64,000 nucleotides of DNA from Algoriphagus zhangzhouensis. Lineage in GTDB: Bacteria; Bacteroidota; Bacteroidia; Cytophagales; Cyclobacteriaceae. Positions 18,517 to 25,445 of the stretch are shown here, one piece after another. The translations under genes and the position numbers were made by a program. The DNA is taken from contig NZ_FRXN01000006.1 of NCBI RefSeq assembly GCF_900148515.1, positions 186,001 to 250,000 on the forward strand. The letters run 5' to 3'. The notes beneath the pieces were generated by a model. It ran no database searches. It was not told where the DNA came from and worked only from the letters and a program-made list of their open reading frames with translations. Within the stretch, counting starts at the first letter, position 1, and every line of letters begins with the position of its first letter.

Positions 18517-19506
18517 TCAAAATTTATCCTGGCTAATTTCCAGAATTACATTGCCGATTTTTTTTCCAGAATGTACATAAGTGTAGGCTTTGCTGATTTC
18601 GTCCAGAGCGACTGTCTTGTCAATCAAAGGATGGAATTTTCCTTTTAACAATAACTGTCCTATTTCTTCAAGGCTTTCCCGTACGTTGGTTGGAACTGGG
18701 AACTTCACTTTCTTTTTACCCATAAAGCCGCTTTTTATTGCCAAAAATGGGTTTTCCCAATTGGGACCCAATTCCGAGGAAATGTAAACTCCATTTTCTT
18801 TCAATAAAGGTTTACAGATTTTGAATCTACTTTTTCCCACGGCATCAAACACTGCATCGAATTGTCCCACAAATTGGGTCCAGTCACCTTGAGAACCATC
18901 AATCACTCTGTCAGCTCCTAATTCTTTGACTCTATCAACATGTCCCAAACTGATAGCTGTGACGAGAACTCCCATCGATTTTAGAATCTGAATTGCAGCA
19001 GAACCAATTGCTCCAGTTCCTCCGATGACCAAGACATTATTCCCGGGATGAAGAGTCATTTTATTGATGAAGTTGTAGGCGTAGTGCACTCCTTCAATGG
19101 ATCCAACGGCAGATTTCCAATCGATTCCATCGGGTATTTTCCGCAGATTTGAATAGGAGGAAGTACAAAAATATTCTGCATGACTACCGCATCCATTGTC
19201 AATAAATCCCCAGACCTTGTCTCCAATTTTGAAGCCTTTTTCGTTTGATCCTACAGCACTGATTACCCCGACAAAATCGGTCCCAGGTACAGGGGATTTT
19301 GGATTTGGGAGTCCCACAAAAAGTCGCATAATCCAAGGCCAACCAGTTACGACTGCCATATCAGTTCGATTAATGGTGGTAGCAACAACTTTGACTTGGA
19401 TTTCTTTGGGTTTGGGTTCTGGAATAGGTAGGGTTCGAACTTGCACAAGATCAGTTGAAACATAGTGATCCCGGAAGGCCGCTTTCATGGATTTGAGTGG
19501 TGACAT
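18517..19506 (-). CDS. medium-chain zinc-less NAD(P)-dependent alcohol dehydrogenase/quinone reductase
   Basis: A 329-residue MDR protein. The GroES-like N-terminal half (PVPGTDFVGVI, about 72-82) lacks the structural-zinc Cys cluster, as in the quinone reductase and reticulon-4-interacting-protein branch. A Rossmann half follows with VLVIGGTGAIGSAA (about 158-171). It would be a cytoplasmic NAD(P)H-dependent reductase of enones or quinones; substrate unknown. ATGs at codons 1 and 7 are both possible starts (MSPLKSMKAAF). It lies 25 bp downstream of a VOC-family gene on the same strand, so the two are probably co-transcribed. Confidence 0.86.
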   Translation of the reverse strand: MSPLKSMKAAFRDHYVSTDLVQVRTLPIPEPKPKEIQVKVVATTINRTDMAVVTGWPWIMRLFVGLPNPKSPVPGTDFVGVISAVGSNEKGFKIGDKVWGFIDNGCGSHAEYFCTSSYSNLRKIPDGIDWKSAVGSIEGVHYAYNFINKMTLHPGNNVLVIGGTGAIGSAAIQILKSMGVLVTAISLGHVDRVKELGADRVIDGSQGDWTQFVGQFDAVFDAVGKSRFKICKPLLKENGVYISSELGPNWENPFLAIKSGFMGKKKVKFPVPTNVRESLEEIGQLLLKGKFHPLIDKTVALDEISKAYTYVHSGKKIGNVILEISQDKF

Positions 19507-19531
19507 TTATGGATTTACTGGGCTTGTTGGT

Positions 19532-19912
19532 TTAGATATGTTGATCGATCAAAATCGTGTTACCATCAGGATCAAAAAGGAGGATGCTTCCTGGGCCTGA
19601 GCTACTTGGATCTGCTTCCTGTGCCAAAGCGATTCCTGCGTTTTTTAAGGAATGCTGGATTTTTCTGACATCATCATAATCCTTTACGGTTTGAGCTTCT
19701 TGATCCCAACCAGGGTTAAAAGTGAGTATGTTTTTGTCAAACATCTGATGGAAAAGACCAATCAAGGTTTGTTCATTTTTCATGATTAGGTAATTCATTT
19801 CCATGCTTCCTGCAAAAACTGAAAAGCCCAGTTTTTCATAGAATTCCTTAGAGGCTTGAAGATTTTTGACGGAAAGACTGACTGAAAATGCTCCTAGTTT
19901 CATGGTACTCAA
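19532..19912 (-). CDS. VOC (glyoxalase/dioxygenase-fold) family protein
   Basis: A 126-residue protein with the vicinal-oxygen-chelate fold: beta start GAFSVSLSVKNLQASKEFYEKLGF, central beta strands, and a C-terminal SILLFDPDGNTILIDQ motif typical of the family. The usual metal ligands are only partly present, so it may be a non-enzymatic binder. Alternative starts at codons 1 and 4 (MSTMKLG). It is the first gene of a likely two-gene unit with the MDR reductase. Enzymatic role unknown. Confidence 0.82.
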   Translation of the reverse strand: MSTMKLGAFSVSLSVKNLQASKEFYEKLGFSVFAGSMEMNYLIMKNEQTLIGLFHQMFDKNILTFNPGWDQEAQTVKDYDDVRKIQHSLKNAGIALAQEADPSSSGPGSILLFDPDGNTILIDQHI

Positions 19913-20121
19913 GTTTTTGCTTTAAAATAGGATATTTCTATGGAACGAGATGGGGGATATAATGGTTTTTTTCAATTTTTTCATAAAAAAATGTAAGAAG
20001 CTAAAGTCTTTGTTTTGAGATGGTTTTGAGCCTTTTTTTTGGGTGAAAATAATATTGTTGTTTGCTTAGTTTTTGAGTGAATTTCCATTCACATTTGCCA
20101 GAATTTTTCTCAAAATAATCT

Positions 20122-21363
20122 ATGAAAAAACTACTTTATGTGCTGCTTTTCGGAACATTAATGTTCTCATGCACTGAAACTGAAAAGCCAAATAATCCAG
20201 AAATTCCTGGATCAATATTTATTAAAGCTAATGGGAATTTTCTCAATGGTGATTGGAAAGGCTGGGTAATAATACAAAGTAGAGATGGATCTTATTTAGA
20301 AATGAAAGAAATAATTAAAAATGGAGAGGTAATGTTCGAAAACCTTGAGAATTACACTTATCATTTGACGTTTCTTACAAAAAATCCAACTCCAAACGGG
20401 GATGAAGTTTATACAGGGATGAGCTATTTGGATGTCCCAATAGGAGAGACTTATACTTTAGGATTGCCAAACGGAAATTCTCAATTTAAAAGTAGGCAAG
20501 GAGAATTTGGAATTAGTTTGGCCCACACTTCGGAAGTAGTTGGAGCTTATGGAAGTTCATCAGATGGTGTCCTATCCTTTACTTCATATTACAATCCAAA
20601 TCAAGTTAATATAATACAAGGTTATAGCAGTGAAGCGAGTGATTACCTCATTGTTGCCTATGATGATCAGGGTAATTACAGACATAAATTTCTAAAAGAT
20701 GTTTCGGTGAATGGTAGTTATTCTATTAATTTTTATGAAATGAACCCATTTGATAAAATTATTTCCATTTCATCGAATATAGCTCCTAATGCCAATTATG
20801 AAGTAATTGCATTGAATGAAAATGAATATAGGTTTAGCTATGGAAATGTTTTGACCTCAACTAATTTTGGTGCTGCTCCAGGAGCAAGTAATTACAATCT
20901 TGGTTTTTTGGATTTATTCAAACTTTATGATGTAAAATTTAACTTTCGGAAGGAAGGAAATGAATTGTTTTATAGGAAAATAGGAGCCGCTCCTTCAAAA
21001 ATTGAAATTCCTAGCACTTTAGACTTTTCAATTTCAAATTCCTCCCTCTATAATTTTCAATCTAAATTACCAATTTGGGCAAATCAGTTTTTGGCTTCAG
21101 TATATAAAAATGAAATTAGTGAAGAGGGAAGTAAATTTTTTAGTTTTTGGGTTCAAGGTAAAGAGTCAAACTTCTCATTGATTTTTCCTGAAGAACTAAA
21201 AAGCCAGGTCCCTTTTTTGAATGATTCTGAAAACCTTAATATGTCGAGTGTGAGAGCAATTAAATCTAGCTATAGCTATGATGAATTAGTAAGAAACATC
21301 TTGATAGAAGTTCCTGTTAAGTACGAGTATGAATATTTTTCATCAATTAAATCCTCCAATTAA
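20122..21363 (+). CDS. hypothetical lipoprotein, 413 residues
   Basis: Starts with a lipoprotein signal (MKKLLYVLLFGTLMFSC, lipid Cys17). The mature part begins with a beta-rich segment (GSIFIKANGNFLNGDWKGWVII) and contains many aromatic and Asn/Ser-rich strands, but no motif I recognise. It is noticeably richer in A/T and Asn/Lys codons than its neighbours, which can indicate a strain-specific gene. It is monocistronic, with a strong terminator right after the stop. The location is probably the periplasm or outer membrane. Function unknown. Confidence 0.7.
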   Translation: MKKLLYVLLFGTLMFSCTETEKPNNPEIPGSIFIKANGNFLNGDWKGWVIIQSRDGSYLEMKEIIKNGEVMFENLENYTYHLTFLTKNPTPNGDEVYTGMSYLDVPIGETYTLGLPNGNSQFKSRQGEFGISLAHTSEVVGAYGSSSDGVLSFTSYYNPNQVNIIQGYSSEASDYLIVAYDDQGNYRHKFLKDVSVNGSYSINFYEMNPFDKIISISSNIAPNANYEVIALNENEYRFSYGNVLTSTNFGAAPGASNYNLGFLDLFKLYDVKFNFRKEGNELFYRKIGAAPSKIEIPSTLDFSISNSSLYNFQSKLPIWANQFLASVYKNEISEEGSKFFSFWVQGKESNFSLIFPEELKSQVPFLNDSENLNMSSVRAIKSSYSYDELVRNILIEVPVKYEYEYFSSIKSSN

Positions 21364-21370
21364 GAATCCT

Positions 21371-21403
21371 GGGGAGACTAAAAATAAATAGTCTCCCCTT
21401 TTT
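21371..21403 (+). terminator. intrinsic terminator located inside the end of the convergent gene
   Basis: Perfect 10-bp stem GGGGAGACTA/TAGTCTCCCC (21371-21380, 21389-21398) with an 8-base loop and TTTTT. The loop and 3' arm encode the last codons (ETIYF and stop) of the convergent Gfo/Idh/MocA gene. There is no T-run on the minus strand, so it serves the plus-strand lipoprotein gene. Confidence 0.85.
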
Positions 21404-22472
21404 CTGCGCTTTCCTTGGCTGCCTGAAGAATCTCCATCACGGTCATATTATTCTCCAAAGAATACAGATCATATTCGGGCAATTTGATTTCATTTCTCAC
21501 CACTGCTTTTAATAGCATAAATGGATCTGGATAGGGTGGTTCCATTTCTGGAAGCAGGTAAGTTTGCTCATCAAAGCCATCGTAGCCCTCGGCCATTCGT
21601 ACTCTGAGTTGATTTCTATTATCAGCGAAGATAGTCCCGGTTAGCCCATAGACTTCCATGTCTTTTCTACCAATCGGCCAGTTCCAGGATGCCTGAATAA
21701 TGACTTGAGCATTTGGGTAATTGACGATGATAGTTGCATCATCCTCAACCTGCGGGTTGTTTTCAGGCTGAAGCTGCTGAGTTACGGCAGTGACTGAGAT
21801 AGGTCTTTCACCGTCCATTAGCCAAGTCATGAGGTTGGCGCCATAACAGCCAAAATCCATCAAAGCTCCACCACCATTTAGTTTGGGATCGATCAGCCAG
21901 CTCAAAAATTCAGGACCGACTCCGATTTTCTTTGGGCCTCTATGACCATCCCGAACAACTACTTTTTGGAGGTTTCCGACTTTTCCGGAGTCCAAAAGTT
22001 CCTTTGCTCTATGATTTGTCGGGTACCAGCTCGTTTCATAGTTTGTCAATAGATGGATGTTATGCTTTTCTGCCAAAGCCTTCATTTTTTGAGCATGTTC
22101 CAAACTTACTGCAAGAGGTTTTTCAACCATCACGTGAACTCCTCGAGGTGCAGCTGCCTCTACCACAGCTAAATGCTGAAAGGTGTTTCCAAATGCTGCG
22201 ACAGCTTCCGGTTTTTTTTCATCAAGAAGTTTCTCAAGGTCTTCAAAGAAAAGTTCCATTGAAAGACCGTGTTGCTTGGCATATTTTTCTGCTAATTCTC
22301 TGTTGGGTTCAGCTATTCCTACAATTTCATAATCCCCACGATTCATCGAATTGAAAACCCATCCAACATGTCCGTGGTCTAATCCCGCAACGGCAAGTTT
22401 GAGTGGTTCTTGTCCTTGAGCCTGGAGTTGAAGAAAAATGGAAAGTGTAAGGATACAGAGTAGGGTCTTCAT
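21378..22472 (-). CDS. exported Gfo/Idh/MocA-family oxidoreductase
   Basis: The ATG at 22472 gives a Sec-type signal peptide (MKTLLCILTLSIFLQLQAQG); an ATG six codons upstream is also in frame. The Rossmann fold starts LKLAVAGLDHGHVGWVF, the family EKP motif is present (MVEKPLAVS), and a GFO_IDH_MocA_C-like domain follows (GGGALMDFGCYGANL, about 205-219). The family oxidises or reduces sugars with NAD(P). An exported enzyme must carry a tightly bound cofactor, as glucose-fructose oxidoreductase does, yet no twin arginine is visible. That is unusual. Probably monocistronic; substrate unknown. Confidence 0.87.
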   Translation of the reverse strand: MKTLLCILTLSIFLQLQAQGQEPLKLAVAGLDHGHVGWVFNSMNRGDYEIVGIAEPNRELAEKYAKQHGLSMELFFEDLEKLLDEKKPEAVAAFGNTFQHLAVVEAAAPRGVHVMVEKPLAVSLEHAQKMKALAEKHNIHLLTNYETSWYPTNHRAKELLDSGKVGNLQKVVVRDGHRGPKKIGVGPEFLSWLIDPKLNGGGALMDFGCYGANLMTWLMDGERPISVTAVTQQLQPENNPQVEDDATIIVNYPNAQVIIQASWNWPIGRKDMEVYGLTGTIFADNRNQLRVRMAEGYDGFDEQTYLLPEMEPPYPDPFMLLKAVVRNEIKLPEYDLYSLENNMTVMEILQAAKESAEKGETIYF

Positions 22473-22555
22473 AAATTTAAAATTGAACAAGGAAGATGAT
22501 TAAAAGCCTAATGAAAATCAACCTAGGCAATTATTTCTTCACTTGATCAAAGGTT

Positions 22556-23197
22556 TTATTTTGAAGCTCTGGCTCTGATCCATCTCATTTGTCCAATATG
22601 ATTGGATTCATGCTCAAATACATGATACCATTTCCAATAGGTGTTTACATCGCCATCTGGGCCTGACCAAATTGGATCAATGGAAAAAAGCCATTCATCA
22701 TCCAGAATTTTGAATTTTTCTAAAGTCTCCTCGCGGACCTGACCTATCATATTCATATAATAATCTAAATCATGACCTTTGATTTTTTCTCTACCCTCAT
22801 CGCCTAAGCGAGATGCCGCTCCCCAGATTTTATCTTCTTCCTCGTTGAACTCCTGACGGTTTTCAAATGTGTTTATTTGGTAGAATTTCTCCGTTGCCCC
22901 AAGATGCATCAAAAGCGCACCGATGGTATTGGATTCTGCATCAAACAAAAAGTCCAATTCCTTTTGACTCATGTCTTTGATGGTTTGAGAAAGGTTCATT
23001 CTCATGTAGTTCATCATAGAAACCAAAGTTCCCATTTCGGGAGTGTAACCTGTTCTAGGCCCGATTACTAGTAAGTTCTCACTTCTTTTTCCAGAACTTG
23101 CTTTGGAAGCTTGGATTCCACCTATCATGGAAATTCCAGCAGTTAGGGCAATTCCTTTTTTGAGAAATTCTCTTCTGTAATTTTTTTGAGCCTTCAT
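22556..23197 (-). CDS. Tat-exported DinB-family protein
   Basis: A 213-residue protein with a twin-arginine signal (YRREFLKKGIALTAG) and a DinB/YfiT-like four-helix bundle. Candidate metal-ligand His residues are in LLMHLGATEKFYQ (helix 2) and HVFEHESNHIGQMRWIR (helix 4), giving the three-His layout of the superfamily. DinB-like proteins often act as metal-dependent thiol transferases in the cytoplasm; export through Tat fits a protein that loads its metal before crossing. Divergent from the M28 peptidase gene (78 bp). Substrate unknown. Confidence 0.82.
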   Translation of the reverse strand: MKAQKNYRREFLKKGIALTAGISMIGGIQASKASSGKRSENLLVIGPRTGYTPEMGTLVSMMNYMRMNLSQTIKDMSQKELDFLFDAESNTIGALLMHLGATEKFYQINTFENRQEFNEEEDKIWGAASRLGDEGREKIKGHDLDYYMNMIGQVREETLEKFKILDDEWLFSIDPIWSGPDGDVNTYWKWYHVFEHESNHIGQMRWIRARASK

Positions 23198-23275
23198 GAT
23201 TCTTGATTTAAAGTTCTAAAAGTTATCTTGTTATGAATTGTATATCACTCATTCAATTTACCAAAAACCAGCCAA

Positions 23276-24913
23276 ATGAAATATAGATCCTTTTTTCTCT
23301 CGCTTTCTCTGCTAGGGTTGATTTTCTCCTGCTCGGAGAAAAAACCATATCAATTCAAGGTTTCAGATATTGAACCACATATCGACTCACTTTCTTCGGA
23401 TTATTATATGGGACGAATGCCTTTTACAGAAGGTGAAACCCGTACTTTGGATTATTTGGAAAAGGAATTGGTAAGCCTTGGTCTTGAGCCGGGCAACGGG
23501 AATTCTTATTTCCAGGATGTTCCTATGGTGTCTATTCTGACGAGTCCTTCCCCTACGATGGAAATCAAATCAGCCAATGAATCATTGACAATTGAAGGGT
23601 TAAAAGACTTTGTGCTTTGGACTCAGAGAACTGATCCAGAAGTGGCTTTTTCGGATGTTGAAATGATTTTTGCAGGATTTGGGATCATTGCTCCTGAATA
23701 TGGATGGGATGATTACAAAAACATTGATGTCAAAGGAAAAATAGTAGTCGTTTTGGTAAATGATCCCGGATTTGGTTCAGAGGATGCTTCGTTTTTTAAA
23801 GGAAATACAATGACTTATTATGGTCGTTGGACCTATAAATATGAGGAAGCGATCCGCCAAGGAGCTTTGGGATGCCTGATCGTTCACAATACTATTCCGG
23901 CAGGATATGGATTCAATGTGGTTCAAAACAACTGGAATGCTTCCAAGCTTTATTTAGATGATCGAGGAAAGGAAGAGTATAAACTGGCTTTTGAAGGCTG
24001 GGTGACTTTGCCTACTGCAAATAAGCTTTTTGCGATGGCAGGATTAAACGAAAGAGAATTGCTTGCTAAAGCGAGGAAACCTGATTTCGAAGCTATTCCT
24101 ATGAATTTGACGGCTTCCTCAGCGATGGAAGTAAAAACCGTTTATAATACTTCAAAAAATGTAGTGGCAAAAATAACAGGGTCTGAGAAGCCAGATGAAT
24201 ACATCATTTATACGGCTCATTGGGATCATTTAGGAATAGGAAAGCCAGATGAAACAGGTGATAGTATTTACAATGGAGCCTTGGATAATGCCTCAGGTAC
24301 AGCAGCACTTTTAGCGTTGGCCAAAGGCTTTCAAGAATCCAAAAAACCGAAAAGAACCGTGGTCTTTTTGGCAGTGACTGCAGAGGAGCAAGGGCTTTGG
24401 GGTTCTGCATATTATGCACAAAATCCAATTTATGCGCCTTCCAAAACAGTAGCCAATATCAATATGGATGGAGTAAATCCTTACGGAAAAATGAAAGATG
24501 TTTCAATCGTAGGCTATGGGCAATCTGAAATGGAAGATTTGCTTAATGCAGAATTGGAGAAACAGGGAAGATATTCCGCACCAGAACCAAGTCCTGTGAA
24601 TGGCTATTATTTCCGTTCTGATCATTTTAATTTTGCTAAAATCGGAGTTCCTGCTTTGTATATTGATACAGGAATCGACCATTTCGAAAAGGGAAAAGAG
24701 TTTGGAAAGGCCCTTCAGGATGAATATGTGGCTAAATACTATCATAAACCTTCCGATGAATATGATCCTAGCAGATGGAATTTAGAGGGAGCAGTGGATG
24801 ACGTTCAGCTTTTATACAATATCGGAGAAACCTTGTCAAATTCAGATCAGTGGCCTGGCTGGAAAGAAGGCTCGGAGTTCAAGGCGATTCGAGATGGTTA
24901 TATGAAAAAGTAA
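23276..24913 (+). CDS. M28-family metallopeptidase, lipoprotein
   Basis: A 545-residue lipoprotein (LIFSC, lipid Cys19). A PA-like insert (about 125-240, VKGKIVVVLVNDPGF) precedes the M28 catalytic domain. The di-zinc ligands are visible: His315 and Asp317 in AHWDH, Asp337 in GALDNASG, and Glu370/Glu371 in TAEEQG. An Asp in NINMDGVNP and a late His in YFRSDHFNF complete the set. It is an aminopeptidase-like enzyme facing the periplasm or cell surface, probably cutting peptides or dipeptides. The gene is monocistronic, divergent from the DinB gene, and ends at a bidirectional terminator. Confidence 0.92.
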   Translation: MKYRSFFLSLSLLGLIFSCSEKKPYQFKVSDIEPHIDSLSSDYYMGRMPFTEGETRTLDYLEKELVSLGLEPGNGNSYFQDVPMVSILTSPSPTMEIKSANESLTIEGLKDFVLWTQRTDPEVAFSDVEMIFAGFGIIAPEYGWDDYKNIDVKGKIVVVLVNDPGFGSEDASFFKGNTMTYYGRWTYKYEEAIRQGALGCLIVHNTIPAGYGFNVVQNNWNASKLYLDDRGKEEYKLAFEGWVTLPTANKLFAMAGLNERELLAKARKPDFEAIPMNLTASSAMEVKTVYNTSKNVVAKITGSEKPDEYIIYTAHWDHLGIGKPDETGDSIYNGALDNASGTAALLALAKGFQESKKPKRTVVFLAVTAEEQGLWGSAYYAQNPIYAPSKTVANINMDGVNPYGKMKDVSIVGYGQSEMEDLLNAELEKQGRYSAPEPSPVNGYYFRSDHFNFAKIGVPALYIDTGIDHFEKGKEFGKALQDEYVAKYYHKPSDEYDPSRWNLEGAVDDVQLLYNIGETLSNSDQWPGWKEGSEFKAIRDGYMKK

Positions 24914-24933
24914 TTACTACCCATTAGAAGTTA

Positions 24934-24967
24934 AAAAAGCTCTCCAGTTTTCACTGAAGAGCTTTTT
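24934..24967. terminator. bidirectional intrinsic terminator
   Basis: Perfect 10-bp stem AAAAAGCTCT/AGAGCTTTTT with an inner CAGT/ACTG pairing. T-runs occur on both strands. It serves the M28 gene (plus) and the small hypothetical gene (minus). Confidence 0.85.
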
Positions 24968-25198
24968 CTATTTAGACTTTGCAAGAAGCAATTGAAATTC
25001 CAATGGGCTACAAGTTTGAAACTCATCCTCAGCAAGATCTTCGAAGATTTCCTCATCAAACTCCATCTCTGTTTTTTCGACCTTTCCATCGGGATGAAGA
25101 ATCAATTCTATTCCTGTGAAGTCGCTTGGATTGACCATTACTAATACTTGATAGTCTTCGAAAACCCTCTTGAAATATTGCGCTATTGCTTTAGCCAT
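24968..25198 (-). CDS. small hypothetical protein, 76 residues
   Basis: The ATG at 25198 (MAKAIAQYFKRVFEDYQ) is preferred; a codon eight residues upstream is also in frame. The protein is acidic, with a basic N-terminal helix and a segment of EMEFDEEIFEDLAEDEF character. It has no signal peptide and no recognised domain. It is divergent from the trp leader, and its start is only about 90 bp from the trp leader ATG, so its promoter overlaps the trp control region. The start, length and shared terminator suggest a real gene. Function unknown. Confidence 0.6.
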   Translation of the reverse strand: MAKAIAQYFKRVFEDYQVLVMVNPSDFTGIELILHPDGKVEKTEMEFDEEIFEDLAEDEFQTCSPLEFQLLLAKSK

Positions 25199-25250
25199 GA
25201 TTGAATTTTGATTTTTTTTCAAAAATAAGTGGAAAATTTTTCATGAGTGT

Positions 25251-25280
25251 TTTGTCGTTTCAGATCCGTTCCTAAATTTG
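25251..25280 (+). promoter_or_regulatory. trp operon promoter, Bacteroidota type
   Basis: TTTG at 25251-25254, an 18-bp spacer, and TAAATTTG at 25273-25280, an exact match to the Bacteroidota -33 TTTG / -7 TAnnTTTG consensus. The start of transcription should fall about 25284-25287, only a few bases before the leader ATG at 25291. Confidence 0.7.
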
Positions 25281-25290
25281 CCGAAGTCTT

Positions 25291-25368
25291 ATGAAAACAA
25301 TCGCAAACAAATATTGGTGGTGGCATACTGAAACTTTCTCAGGGAAAGATCAGCAAGCCCATGCCTAA
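25291..25368 (+). CDS. trpL: trp operon leader peptide (25 aa, three tandem Trp codons)
   Basis: An ATG at 25291 opens a 25-codon frame ending TAA at 25366-25368. It reads MKTIANKYWWWHTETFSG and ends in KDQQAHA, with TGG TGG TGG at 25315-25323. A strong terminator follows 25 bp later and trpE starts at 25446. Only seven residues come before the first Trp codon, the usual design of an amino-acid-sensing leader. Stalling at the Trp codons would cover GGCAT (25322-25326), which otherwise can pair with ATGCC (25361-25365), and would free AAGCC (25355-25359) to pair with the terminator arm. Function is inferred from this layout, as known for the enterobacterial trpL. Confidence 0.8.
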   Translation: MKTIANKYWWWHTETFSGKDQQAHA

Positions 25369-25392
25369 AATTTGATTGCATGACGATAGTAG

Positions 25393-25425
25393 AGGCTTAC
25401 TGGATTTCCCGGTAAGCCTTTTTTT
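25393..25425 (+). terminator. trp attenuator terminator
   Basis: Arms AGGCTTAC (25393-25400) and GTAAGCCT (25412-25419), extendable by TGG/CCG-type pairs to about 11 bp, then seven T (25419-25425). It lies between trpL and trpE and must be passed to transcribe the operon. Candidate antiterminator partners are AAGCC (25355-25359) with GGCTT (25394-25398) and GCCT (25363-25366) with AGGC (25393-25396). A separate hairpin CATGC/GCATG (25360-25364, 25378-25382) is also possible. Confidence 0.8.
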
Positions 25426-25445
25426 GTGCCAAAATTTAACCACGA

